Assembly (NCBI RefSeq): GCF_021246445.1
Contig: NZ_JAJQXW010000002.1
Coordinates: 558,001-622,000, forward strand
Direction: 5' to 3'
DNA from: Rhabdothermincola salaria
Lineage (GTDB): Bacteria > Actinomycetota > Acidimicrobiia > Acidimicrobiales > Acidimicrobilacustridaceae
DNA: 64,000 bases
Part shown: piece by piece, positions 18,556 to 29,483 of the stretch
How the letters are laid out: every line of letters starts with the position of its first letter
Position numbering within the stretch: the stretch's first letter is position 1
Notes under the pieces: model-generated
Database searches by the model: none
The model's input: only the letters and a program-made list of their open reading frames with translations
Told to the model about the DNA's origin: nothing
Program-made: the position numbers and the translations under genes

Positions 18556-19707
18556 GTGACAGCGCAGCGTGAGTGGTTCGAGAAGGACTACTACAAGGTC
18601 CTCGGCGTCTCGGAGACGGCGACGGCCAAGGAGATCACGCGCGCCTACCGCAAGCTGGCCCGGGAGCTCCACCCCGACGCCAACCCCGGCGACGAGGCGG
18701 CCGAGGAGCGCTTCAAGGAGATCTCGGCCGCCTACGACGTGGTGGGCGACGAGGCCAAGCGCAAGGAGTACGACGAGGTCCGCCGGCTCGGTCCCATGGG
18801 GGGCATGGGCTTCGGCGGGCCGGGCGGCGGGTCCGGGTCCGGTCCGGGTCCCGGCGCCGGTGGCGCCCCGTTCGGCTTCGACGGCGGCGACCTGGGCGAC
18901 ATCCTCGGCGGGCTCTTCGGCCGCCGGGGACGCCCGGGCGGCGGCGCCTCCCGAGGTCCTGGTCCCCAACGTGGCGCCGACCTCGAAGCCGAGCTGCACC
19001 TGCCCTTCCGTGAGGCCGTCACCGGTGTCACCACCAGCCTGCACCTGACCTCCGACGCGGCGTGCTCCACCTGCCACGGCAGCGGGGCCAAGCCCGGCAC
19101 CGTGCCCACCACCTGTGGGCAGTGCCAGGGCCGGGGCGTGCTCGACGACAACCAGGGCCTGTTCTCGTTCTCCACGCCGTGCGCCAACTGCGGGGGCACC
19201 GGCACCGTGGTCACCGATCCGTGCCCCACCTGTCGTGGCGCCGGCGTCGAGCGGCGGGCCCGCGAGGTCAAGGTGCGCATCCCGGCCGGCGTCGACGACG
19301 GCCAGCGCATCCGCCTCAAGGGACGAGGCGGTGCCGGCCGCCACGGAGGCCCCGCAGGCGACCTGTTCGTGCTGGTGCACGTCGACCCGGACCCGGTGTT
19401 CGGACGCGACGGCACCAACCTCACGATCACCGTGCCGGTCACCTTCACCGAGGCCGCCCTCGGCACCAACCTCACCGTGCCCACCCTCGACGGCTCCACG
19501 GTCACCCTCAAGCTCCCCGGCGGCACCCCGTCGGGCAAGGTGATGCGGGTGCGGGGTCGCGGGGTCGAGACCAAGAAGACCACGGGCGACCTGTTGGTCA
19601 CGGTGCAGGTCGCCGTCCCCGACACCCTCACCGACGAGCAGCGCCAGGCCGTCGAGGCGCTGGCCGCGGTGTTCCCCGACACGCCACGCACGCACCTGGG
19701 GGTCTGA
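18556..19707 (+). CDS. dnaJ: Co-chaperone DnaJ
   Basis: 383 residues. The J domain (EKDYYKVLGVSETATAKEITRAYRKLARELHPDANPG) has the HPD motif. A Gly-rich linker follows to about residue 140, then four zinc-binding repeats CSTCHGSG, CGQCQGRG, CANCGGTG and CPTCRGAG, then the C-terminal substrate domains. It stimulates the DnaK ATPase and delivers clients. The GTG start is 50 bases after grpE. Confidence 0.97.
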   Translation: MTAQREWFEKDYYKVLGVSETATAKEITRAYRKLARELHPDANPGDEAAEERFKEISAAYDVVGDEAKRKEYDEVRRLGPMGGMGFGGPGGGSGSGPGPGAGGAPFGFDGGDLGDILGGLFGRRGRPGGGASRGPGPQRGADLEAELHLPFREAVTGVTTSLHLTSDAACSTCHGSGAKPGTVPTTCGQCQGRGVLDDNQGLFSFSTPCANCGGTGTVVTDPCPTCRGAGVERRAREVKVRIPAGVDDGQRIRLKGRGGAGRHGGPAGDLFVLVHVDPDPVFGRDGTNLTITVPVTFTEAALGTNLTVPTLDGSTVTLKLPGGTPSGKVMRVRGRGVETKKTTGDLLVTVQVAVPDTLTDEQRQAVEALAAVFPDTPRTHLGV

Positions 19708-19714
19708 TCCGCTC

Positions 19715-20140
19715 ATGGCCGACGCGCACAGCTCCGAGACCGACCCGAGGCGCCAGCGGGCGGTGTACGTCATCTCGGTGGCGGCCGAGCTGGCCGGCGT
19801 CCATCCCCAGACCCTGCGCATCTACGAGCGCAAGGGGTTGGTCGAGCCGGCGCGCACCGTGGGCGGGAGCCGCCGCTACAGCGACGACGACATCCACCTG
19901 TTGCAGCGCATCCAGACCCTCACCGACGAGGGCCTCAACCTGGCCGGGGTGAAGCGGGTGCTCGAGCTCGAGGGTCGCATCGCCGACCTGGAGGCACGGC
20001 TGGCCCAGGCCCGCCACGAGGCCAGCGCGGCGGTCGACGCCACCCATCGCACCTATCGGCGCGATCTGGTGCCCATGCGCCAGGCCATGGTCCGCTACGG
20101 CGAGACGGCCAGCGTGCTGCGCCATCTGCTCGAGCAGTAG
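19715..20140 (+). CDS. hspR: MerR-family heat-shock repressor HspR
   Basis: 141 residues. The N-terminal winged helix is VYVISVAAELAGVHPQTLRIYERKGLVEPARTVGGSRRYSDDDI, the HspR form of the MerR domain, followed by a coiled dimerisation helix. HspR represses the dnaK operon by binding HAIR sites, with DnaK as co-repressor; a HAIR-like site overlaps the dnaK promoter here. It ends the dnaK-grpE-dnaJ-hspR operon, seven bases after dnaJ. Confidence 0.93.
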   Translation: MADAHSSETDPRRQRAVYVISVAAELAGVHPQTLRIYERKGLVEPARTVGGSRRYSDDDIHLLQRIQTLTDEGLNLAGVKRVLELEGRIADLEARLAQARHEASAAVDATHRTYRRDLVPMRQAMVRYGETASVLRHLLEQ

Positions 20141-20168
20141 CGGCGAAGGCCCGGTCGTCGGAACAAAG

Positions 20169-20174
20169 TTGACA
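20169..20174 (+). promoter_or_regulatory. Putative -35 box upstream of clpB
   Basis: A consensus TTGACA. No convincing -10 box lies 16-18 bases on. No HAIR-like site was seen, so HspR control of clpB is not supported by this sequence. Confidence 0.35.
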
Positions 20175-20243
20175 ATGCCGTTGTTAGGTTTTGTGACTGC
20201 CGAGCGGCAGGTCTGAACGACTGTCAGGAGAACGACACCCCCC

Positions 20244-22724
<2,481 letters not shown>

Positions 22725-22760
22725 CCCGGCCCGGCAACGGCCGCCGAGCCCCAACCCCAT

Positions 22761-22788
22761 CCGTCGTCCGGGTCCGCCCGGGCGACGG
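22761..22788 (+). terminator. Hairpin terminator after clpB
   Basis: A 12-bp stem with one U-G wobble (22761-22772 with 22777-22788) and a TCCG loop, 37 bases after the clpB stop. No T-run. Confidence 0.55.
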
Positions 22789-22882
22789 GCGCGTCCGGGG
22801 CACGGGCTCCACGGTCATGGGTCGAACGGTTCATTGTGGACGCAGAGTGGTGATTCCGCTTCCCCTACGTGAGATCCGTTGG

Positions 22883-22888
22883 TACGGT
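22883..22888 (+). promoter_or_regulatory. Putative -10 box, adhesin gene
   Basis: TACGGT, the hexamer seen at many starts here, but about 170 bases from the start codon, so this message would carry a long leader. Confidence 0.35.
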
Positions 22889-23007
22889 GCTCGTGGGTTT
22901 CGTGACCTGGACCGATCGAAACCTGGGGAAGCAACGATCCGCCGGACGTCATTGGTCGCTTAGGCCGGCGAGGAGCTAGAGCGAACCCGGCCCCGACGCA
23001 CCTGGAC

Positions 23008-23039
23008 GTGCGCGCGGGCATTTCGTCGCCCGCGTGCAC
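23008..23039 (+). other. Hairpin in the adhesin 5' leader
   Basis: A 12-bp inverted repeat (23008-23019 with 23028-23039, loop of eight) with one G-U pair, ending 21 bases before the ATG. It could act as an attenuator or control ribosome access. Confidence 0.5.
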
Positions 23040-23060
23040 CATGCAACGGGAGACGAGCGG

Positions 23061-26000
23061 ATGTCACAGTTGGACGCGAGGCACAAGCGACGGGCGGGAG
23101 CGATCTTCGCCCTGTTCGCCTTGTTGGCCTCATTGATGGTCGGGTTCGCCAGCCCGGCCTCGGCGAACTCCGAGGTGGTGCCCAAGGGCGTCTCCGTCGG
23201 AGGCAACGTGTTCGGCACGTGGAACGGCCAGCAGCGCACGTTCTACGCCGGGCTGATCGGTGTCGACACCGACAACAACGGTTCGGTCGACGCCTACGCG
23301 TACTGCATCGACCTCGGTACGAACCTGGCCAACAACAAGACCTACACCGAGGGCACCTGGAACCAGGCGACCGTGCCGAACCTCGGCAAGATCACCTGGA
23401 TCCTCCAGAACTACGACCCGAGCGTGCCGGCCAACCGCACCGAGGACGTGGCCAAGGCCGTGCAGGCCGCCATCTGGCACTTCAGCGACGGGTTCAACCT
23501 CGACCTGGGCAACCAGTCGGGCAACAACCAGGCCGTGCGCGACCTCTACAGCTCGATCCTGGCCAACGCCCAGGACGTGCCCGAGCCCTCCCCGACGCTG
23601 TCCATCGCGCCGGCCGACCAGAGCGAGGAAGCCGGCACCGGACTCGTCTACAACGTCTCGTCCACCGCCCCCGGCCCCGTCGCGCTGTCGCTCGGCGGCA
23701 GCATCCCGGCCGGCACCAAGATCGTCCCTGCCGCCGGCGGCGTCTGCGACGCCGGTGCCGCACCCATCACCTCGGTCACCCTCACCGGGGGCAACGCCCA
23801 GGTGTGCGTCTACTCCGACCAGCCCGGCGGACCCGCCGAGCTCACGGGCACGGTCAGCCAAGCCACGGCCAGCGGCCGCGTCTTCCTGCGCCCCAACGCC
23901 CAGAAGCTGATCTTCGCCGGCGGTGGCACGGTCTCCGCCAACGCCAAGGCCAAGGGCTCCTGGTCCGACTACTCCACGTTCACGATCGACGTCACCTGCG
24001 ACACGGTGACCATCACCTCCAACGGCAAGGACCTGTCCAACATCGTCTGGCAGGGCGTCACCGGTCCGTCCGAGAAGGCCGACGGCCTCAGCGGCAAGAC
24101 CTACGTCATCCCCAACGATCCGGCCAACCCCGTGGCCGAGGTCTGGATCAAGGCCGGCAACAACAAGAACGAGGGGCCGCAGCCGCGTCCCCCGCACAAC
24201 GGCAACAACGGGCTCGGTGCCTACTTCACCGTCGCCGCCCCTGAGGGCTGCGTCCCCGATCCCGGCGCCAGTGCCGCGGTCGAGTGCGTCGACAACGACG
24301 GCACCATCACCGTCACCCTGAACAACACCGGCTACGGCGAGGTCACCTTCGACGTGACCAACCCCGTCACCAGTGAGGTGACGTCCAAGGTCGTCGGGGC
24401 CAAGGGCACCGACACCGTCGTCTTCACCGACGTGCCCGACGGCACCTACGACGTGCCCGTCACCGCCAAGGTGGCCGGCCAGCCCGACGAGGACCTGACC
24501 ATCGAGGGACTCACCGTCTCCTGTGACGCCCCGGGCACGCCCGAGGTGCTCCAGGACGTCGAGTGCGTCGACTTCGACGGCACCGTCACGCTGACCCTGG
24601 CCAACACCGGCACGCCGGGCAAGGCCAAGCCGATCCACTACGTGGTGAAGGACCTCGGCGACAACGTCGTGTTCGACGGCCCGGTCGCCCCCGGCGCCCA
24701 GCAGGTCGTCACCATCGACGACGTGCCCGACGGCGTCCATGTCTTCCCGGTCACCGCTGACGGCGTCGACAAGAACCAGACCGTCACCGTCGACTGCGAC
24801 GCCGACGGCACCGCCGAGGTCACCGAGAAGGTGGAGTGCGTCGACTTCGACGGCACCGTCACGCTGACCCTGGCCAACACCGGCACGCCGGGCAAGGCCA
24901 AGCCGGTCCACTACGTGGTGAAGGACCTCGGCGGCGCCGTGGTCTACGACGGCAACGTCGCCGCCGGTGACTCCGTCCCCGTCGTCATCAACGGCGTGCC
25001 CGACGGCGAGTGGACCTTCCCGGTCACCGCCGACGGCACCGACAAGAGCCAGACCGTCACCGTCGACTGCGACGGCCCGGGCACCCCGGTGGTCGAGAAG
25101 CTCGTCGAGTGCGTCGACTTCGACGGCACGGTCACGCTGACCCTGAAGAACACCGGCATCCCGGGCAAGGCCGAGCCGGTGGCCTTCGTGGTGGAGAACA
25201 CCGACGGCTCCCCGAAGTGGGAGGGCACCGTCGCCGCCGGCCAGCAGGAGGTCGTCACCTTCACCGGCGTCGCCGACGGTGAGCACACCTATCCGGTGTC
25301 CGCCGACGGCGAGGACATGGACCAGACGGTCACCGTCGACTGCGATGCCCCCGGCACCCCGTCGGTGGCCGGTGACGTCGAGTGCATCGACTTCGACGGC
25401 ACCATCACCGTCACCCTGGCCAACACCGGCACCCCGGGCAAGGCCAAGCCGGTCGCCTTCGTGGTGAAGGACCCGGTCACCGACGCGGTCGTCTTCGACG
25501 GCTCGCTCGAGGCCGGCGAGACGAAGATCATCGAGTTCGACGGGCTGGCCGACGGCGACTACACGGTCCCCGTCACCGCCAACGGTGACGACGAGAGCCT
25601 CGCCCTCACCGTCGACTGCGACGGCCCGGGCACCCCGGTGGTCGAGAAGCTCGTCGAGTGCGTCGACTTCGACGGCACGGTCACGCTGACCCTGAAGAAC
25701 ACCGGCATCCCGGGCAAGGCCGAGCCGGTGGCCTTCGTGGTGAAGAACACCGACGGCTCCCCGAAGTGGGAGGGCACCGTCGCCGCCGGCCAGCAGGAGG
25801 TCGTCACCTTCGCCGACGTGGCCGATGGCGTGCACGCCTACCCGGTGTCCGCCGACGGCGAGGACATGGACCAGACGGTCACCGTCGACTGCGACGGGCC
25901 CGGCACCCCGGTCATCGAGGACTCGGTGGAGTGCGTCGACTTCGACGGCACCGTCACCCTCACCCTGAAGAACACCGGCACGCCGGGCAAGGCCAAGCCG

Positions 26001-27167
26001 GTCGCCTACGTGGTCCGCGACCTCGATGGTGAGATCGCCTGGGCCGGCAACGTGGCCCCGGGGGCCGAGCACGTGGTCACCTTCGACGGCATCGCCGATG
26101 GCACCTGGACCTTCCCGGTCCTCGCCGACGGTGAGCCCGACGACGTCACCGTGACCGTCGACTGCGACGGCCCGGGCACCGCCCAGGTCACCTCCGCAGT
26201 GGAGTGCGCCGACAACGACGGCACGGTCACGCTGACCCTGGCCAACACCGGCACGCCGGGCAAGGCCAAGCCGGTCGCCTACGTGGTCCGTGACCTCGAT
26301 GGTGAGATCGCCTGGGAAGGCGATGTCGCCGCCGGTGACGAGAAGCTCGTCACCTTCGAGTCCGTGCCCGACGGCACCCACACCTACCCCGTCACCGCCG
26401 ACGGCGAGGACGTCGACCAGACCGTCACCGTCGCCTGCGACGCCCCCGGCATCCCCGAGGTCGACAGCGTGGTCGAGTGCACCGCCGCCGGCGGTGAGGT
26501 GACCATCGTGCTCGGCAACGAGGGCGTCGACGCCAAGAACCTCCCGATCACCTACCGGGTGACCGACCCCCGCGACGGCACCTCCCAGGACGTGACCGTC
26601 GAGCCGGGCGAGTCCCTCGAGGTGGTCTACGACGACGTCGCCGACGGCGAGTACACCTTCGGTGTCGACGTCATCGAGGGTGACGAGGTGGTCGAGTCCT
26701 TCGACCAGACCGTCACCGTCCTCTGCGCCGAGCCCGAGGTCCTGGGCATCAGCGTCGAGTGCGCCGAGGGTGGCGTGGTCGTGGTCCTCGGCAACCCGGG
26801 CACCAACCCCACGGAGATGACCGTCCGCAAGGGCGACACCGTCATCGCCACCGAGGTCGTCGCTCCCGGCGACGAGGTGCGGGTGCTCGTCCCCATGGAG
26901 GAAGGCGAGACCGCGACCATCACCGTCTCCGACGGCGATGAGGTCCTGAGCTCGCAGACCATCACCCTGGACTGCGAGGACCCGGCCCCGCCCACCACCC
27001 CCAGCACGGCCCAGGTGGCCGGCGTCACCCAGACGCCGACCGCGGTGAGCCCCACCGGGGCGCTGCCGTACACCGGTGGCGACGTGGTGCGCACGCTGGG
27101 CCTCGGCCTGCTCCTGGCCGCCGCCGGCTTCGGTCTGGTGCTGGCCACCCGGCGCCGCCGCTCGTAG
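23061..27167 (+). CDS. Sortase-anchored thioester-domain adhesin with ten ~91-residue repeats
   Basis: 1368 residues. A signal peptide ends near ASA-35. The next ~170 residues form a TQXA-type thioester domain: Cys82 in YAYCIDLG and Gln135 in AVQAAIWHF are the expected pair for an internal Cys-Gln thioester that can bond covalently to a host or surface target. A domain to about residue 400 follows, then ten repeats beginning VEC(V/I)D at 24279, 24558, 24831, 25104, 25377, 25653, 25926, 26199, 26472 and 26754, mostly 273 bases apart. A Pro/Thr-rich stretch leads to LPYTG near residue 1335, a hydrophobic helix and RRRRS: a sortase signal. Repeats presumably form a stalk. The ATG at 23061 has a GGGAG site; an upstream GTG at 23034 is possible. 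Confidence 0.9.
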   Translation: MSQLDARHKRRAGAIFALFALLASLMVGFASPASANSEVVPKGVSVGGNVFGTWNGQQRTFYAGLIGVDTDNNGSVDAYAYCIDLGTNLANNKTYTEGTWNQATVPNLGKITWILQNYDPSVPANRTEDVAKAVQAAIWHFSDGFNLDLGNQSGNNQAVRDLYSSILANAQDVPEPSPTLSIAPADQSEEAGTGLVYNVSSTAPGPVALSLGGSIPAGTKIVPAAGGVCDAGAAPITSVTLTGGNAQVCVYSDQPGGPAELTGTVSQATASGRVFLRPNAQKLIFAGGGTVSANAKAKGSWSDYSTFTIDVTCDTVTITSNGKDLSNIVWQGVTGPSEKADGLSGKTYVIPNDPANPVAEVWIKAGNNKNEGPQPRPPHNGNNGLGAYFTVAAPEGCVPDPGASAAVECVDNDGTITVTLNNTGYGEVTFDVTNPVTSEVTSKVVGAKGTDTVVFTDVPDGTYDVPVTAKVAGQPDEDLTIEGLTVSCDAPGTPEVLQDVECVDFDGTVTLTLANTGTPGKAKPIHYVVKDLGDNVVFDGPVAPGAQQVVTIDDVPDGVHVFPVTADGVDKNQTVTVDCDADGTAEVTEKVECVDFDGTVTLTLANTGTPGKAKPVHYVVKDLGGAVVYDGNVAAGDSVPVVINGVPDGEWTFPVTADGTDKSQTVTVDCDGPGTPVVEKLVECVDFDGTVTLTLKNTGIPGKAEPVAFVVENTDGSPKWEGTVAAGQQEVVTFTGVADGEHTYPVSADGEDMDQTVTVDCDAPGTPSVAGDVECIDFDGTITVTLANTGTPGKAKPVAFVVKDPVTDAVVFDGSLEAGETKIIEFDGLADGDYTVPVTANGDDESLALTVDCDGPGTPVVEKLVECVDFDGTVTLTLKNTGIPGKAEPVAFVVKNTDGSPKWEGTVAAGQQEVVTFADVADGVHAYPVSADGEDMDQTVTVDCDGPGTPVIEDSVECVDFDGTVTLTLKNTGTPGKAKPVAYVVRDLDGEIAWAGNVAPGAEHVVTFDGIADGTWTFPVLADGEPDDVTVTVDCDGPGTAQVTSAVECADNDGTVTLTLANTGTPGKAKPVAYVVRDLDGEIAWEGDVAAGDEKLVTFESVPDGTHTYPVTADGEDVDQTVTVACDAPGIPEVDSVVECTAAGGEVTIVLGNEGVDAKNLPITYRVTDPRDGTSQDVTVEPGESLEVVYDDVADGEYTFGVDVIEGDEVVESFDQTVTVLCAEPEVLGISVECAEGGVVVVLGNPGTNPTEMTVRKGDTVIATEVVAPGDEVRVLVPMEEGETATITVSDGDEVLSSQTITLDCEDPAPPTTPSTAQVAGVTQTPTAVSPTGALPYTGGDVVRTLGLGLLLAAAGFGLVLATRRRRS
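24279..26995 (+). repeat. Tandem coding repeats, ten units of about 273 bp
   Basis: Units start at each VEC codon triplet with spacings 279, 273, 273, 273, 276, 273, 273, 273 and 282. Units 2-8 share DFDGTVTLTL, NTGTPGKAKP and a VTVDCD end; units 1, 9 and 10 are diverged. Units 4 and 6 are almost identical in DNA. Confidence 0.95.
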
Positions 27168-27182
27168 CGCCGGCCGGCACCG

Positions 27183-27212
27183 CACCGGTCGGGGGGCCAG
27201 CCCCGACCGGTG
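27183..27212 (+). terminator. First terminator hairpin after adhesin
   Basis: A perfect 12-bp stem (27183-27194 with 27201-27212), loop of six, 15 bases after the adhesin stop. Confidence 0.7.
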
Positions 27213-27222
27213 AACCGTGACA

Positions 27223-27250
27223 GGAGGGGAGCCCGAGAGGGCTCCCCTCC
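27223..27250 (+). terminator. Second terminator hairpin after adhesin
   Basis: A perfect 12-bp stem (27223-27234 with 27239-27250) and a GAGA tetraloop, ten bases after the first hairpin. The two in tandem should isolate the adhesin transcript. Confidence 0.7.
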
Positions 27251-27313
27251 GTCGCGTCCGGGCCGTTCGCCGGGTCCCGGCAGGGGTGCGCAACCTCGTC
27301 CGCGCCGCCGCAG

Positions 27314-27319
27314 TACCGT
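27314..27319 (+). promoter_or_regulatory. Putative -10 box, first acyltransferase
   Basis: TACCGT 36 bases before the ATG at 27356, with a GGGGAGAG ribosome site between. Confidence 0.35.
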
Positions 27320-27355
27320 CTCGCCTCGGTCGTCCACCGGGGGGAGAGCGGTCAG

Positions 27356-29470
27356 ATGGGGCAGTCCACGGCGCCTGGCGCACCGGTCGCCGCGGGTCCG
27401 GGCCGGGTCCACCTGTCCGGTCTCGACGGTCTGCGCGGCCTGGCCGTGGTGCTCGTGGTGGTCTTCCACTTCTGGCCCGAGGTCCTGCCCGGTGGGTTCC
27501 TCGGCGTCTCGCTGTTCTTCACCCTCTCCGGGTACCTGATCACCGGCTTGTTGCTGGCCGAGCACGAGCGCCACGGCCGCGTCGACCTGCGGGCCTTCTG
27601 GGGCCGCCGGTTCCGGCGGCTGCTCCCCGCCGCCCTCGTCACCCTCGCGGGGGTGGCGGTGCTGGCCATCTGGCTCACCAGCCCCGCGGACCTCGCCGAC
27701 GAGATCGTCGCCGCGCTGGCCTACGTCTACAACTGGTACCTCATCGCCACCGGAGGCGACTACGGGGCGCTGTTCAGCCAGCCGTCGCCCATCGAGCACT
27801 TCTGGTCGCTCGCCATCGAAGAGCAGTTCTACGTCGTGTTCCCGGCCGTGGCCGTGGTGGCCCTGCGGGCGGGGCGACGTGGCCTGGGCGTCGTCGTCGG
27901 GGTCCTGCTCGCCGGGTCGGTGGCGCTGAACCTGAGCGGCGCCCTCGCCCCCGCCGAGGCCTACCTGTCGACCCTGACCCGAGCGGCGGAGATCCTGGTC
28001 GGCGCCCTCCTCGCCGTGGTGGTGCCGGTCGACCGCGTGCGGGCCGCGGTCGAGGGCCGGGTGGTGCGCTGGGTGGCCGCGACGATGGGCGCGGTCGCCG
28101 TCGTCGCCGTCGTGGCGTCGTCGCGGTGGTTCGACTACGACGAGGTCGTGGCCCAGCGGGGCTTCCTCGTGATGTTCGCCTGCGTGTCGGCGGTGGCCAT
28201 CGTCGGGGCGGCGTCGGTGCCCGTCACCCGGGTGCTGGGCACCGCCGTGCCCCGATGGCTGGGACAGCGCTCCTACGGCATCTACCTCGTCCACTGGCCG
28301 ATCGAGGTATGGATGCCCGCGCCCGGCGCGGTGAAGGTGGTCGTCACGCTCGCCCTCGCCGAGCTCTCCTATCGCCTGGTCGAGACGCCGATCCGGTCGC
28401 GTCGGGTCCTGGTCGCGACCCCTCGGGCCCTCGTCGCGGGGGTGGTCGCCGTGTCGTTGGTCGCCGTGGTGGCGATCGCGCCCGTCGGGTTCGGCGCCGG
28501 TGACGCATCGAGCGCCTCGTCGGTCGTCACGGTTCCTCCGAGGGACCTCGAGTCGCCGGCCCCGTCGACCGCGGGGGGCGCGGTCGACCCGGGGGCTCCT
28601 CCGCCGAGCGCGGTGCTCGGGGCGGTCGAGGAGGCGGCCGCGGCGGCGTCGCTTCCGGAGTCAGCTGCACCCCCGGCGCCCGCCGCGCCCGCTGCGGTTG
28701 CCGGACCATCCGTGGTGTGGGTGTTGGGGGACTCCCAGGCCCACGGGCTGCTCGACTGGGTGACGGGCCGGCGCGACCCGCAGCACGAGCTGCTGTGGGG
28801 TCGAGAGGCGCCCACCGCCGCCTACCCCCAGGCGGGCTCCGACGGGGAGATGGTCGTCGTGGACCTGGCCATGCCCGCCTGCGAGGGCGGCCGCGGCGTG
28901 GTGAAGCTGCGCTACGAGGGTCGCGCCGTCGACGAGAACCCCCGTTGCCAGGACTGGCCGACGAGGTGGGGCGAGGCCCTGGCCGCCTACGGCGCGCCCG
29001 ACGTGGTCGTGTGGATCGTCGGTGGGGCGACCGTCTGGATCCCCCGCTCCTTCGATGCCGCCCCCGAGGAATTCGCCGTGCCGACCGACGAGGCGTGGCA
29101 GCGCTGGTGGCCCGGTTCGGTCCACGAACGACTCGACTGGATCACCGTTCACGCCCCCGACGCCCGGGTGGTGTGGACCACGCCGGTGCTCCCGACGCGC
29201 TCGGAGTACGTCGGCGCCGGGAGTCCCGACGACGAAGCCTGGCACCGGATCGTCGTCGCGACCGATGTGGTGGCCGACCTCCAACGACGCATCGCCCGCG
29301 ATCGGCTGCGGGTGGTCGTCGCTGACCTCGGGGGCTGGGCCGAGACGGCGGGGAGCGACGGCGGGCCGCTCGGTGGCACCTTCGACGGTGTGCACTGGGA
29401 CCGTCGGACGTCGGTCGAGCGGATCTGGCCGTGGCTGCTCGATCAGGTGTCGACGTCGCGAGGCCGCTGA
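27356..29470 (+). CDS. Acyltransferase-3/SGNH fusion (OafA/OatA type)
   Basis: 704 residues. The first ~400 are a multi-helix acyltransferase-3 domain beginning LSGLDGLRGLAVVLVVVFHFWP with the catalytic-region histidine and FFTLSGYLITGLLL, then HFWSLAIEEQFYVVFP. A Pro/Ala/Ser linker leads to a C-terminal SGNH hydrolase/transferase domain: WVLGDSQAHG near residue 458 and FDGVHWD (D-x-x-H) near 677. Such proteins move acetyl or other acyl groups across the membrane onto extracellular glycans or peptidoglycan. It is separate from the adhesin by two terminators and convergent with the GT39 pair. Two paralogues are nearby. Confidence 0.9.
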   Translation: MGQSTAPGAPVAAGPGRVHLSGLDGLRGLAVVLVVVFHFWPEVLPGGFLGVSLFFTLSGYLITGLLLAEHERHGRVDLRAFWGRRFRRLLPAALVTLAGVAVLAIWLTSPADLADEIVAALAYVYNWYLIATGGDYGALFSQPSPIEHFWSLAIEEQFYVVFPAVAVVALRAGRRGLGVVVGVLLAGSVALNLSGALAPAEAYLSTLTRAAEILVGALLAVVVPVDRVRAAVEGRVVRWVAATMGAVAVVAVVASSRWFDYDEVVAQRGFLVMFACVSAVAIVGAASVPVTRVLGTAVPRWLGQRSYGIYLVHWPIEVWMPAPGAVKVVVTLALAELSYRLVETPIRSRRVLVATPRALVAGVVAVSLVAVVAIAPVGFGAGDASSASSVVTVPPRDLESPAPSTAGGAVDPGAPPPSAVLGAVEEAAAAASLPESAAPPAPAAPAAVAGPSVVWVLGDSQAHGLLDWVTGRRDPQHELLWGREAPTAAYPQAGSDGEMVVVDLAMPACEGGRGVVKLRYEGRAVDENPRCQDWPTRWGEALAAYGAPDVVVWIVGGATVWIPRSFDAAPEEFAVPTDEAWQRWWPGSVHERLDWITVHAPDARVVWTTPVLPTRSEYVGAGSPDDEAWHRIVVATDVVADLQRRIARDRLRVVVADLGGWAETAGSDGGPLGGTFDGVHWDRRTSVERIWPWLLDQVSTSRGR

Positions 29471-29483
29471 CCCGTTCGGGGGT

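Larger units (their letters stand above)
22725..23060 (+). other. Long intergenic region with adhesin leader
   Basis: 336 bases with no gene. It holds the clpB terminator, the adhesin promoter box (22883-22888), a leader of about 165 bases and a strong hairpin just before the start codon. A 5-bp complementary pair GATCG/CGATC (about 22915-22940) and a GGCCGG/CCGGCC pair (about 22962-22993) suggest further structure. Confidence 0.5.

Noticed and set aside
22883-23060. Firm call of a ydaO c-di-AMP riboswitch
   Set aside because: Only loose similarity in two short segments with wrong spacing; left as a candidate structured leader.
24279-26995. Regular repeats considered as CRISPR
   Set aside because: Units are 273 bp, coding and in frame; no short repeats with unique spacers.
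23130-27383. 1417-codon open frame on the minus strand
   Set aside because: It is antisense to the repeat adhesin, an effect of GC-rich third positions. It has no family signature, while the plus frame has signal peptide, domains and sortase motif.
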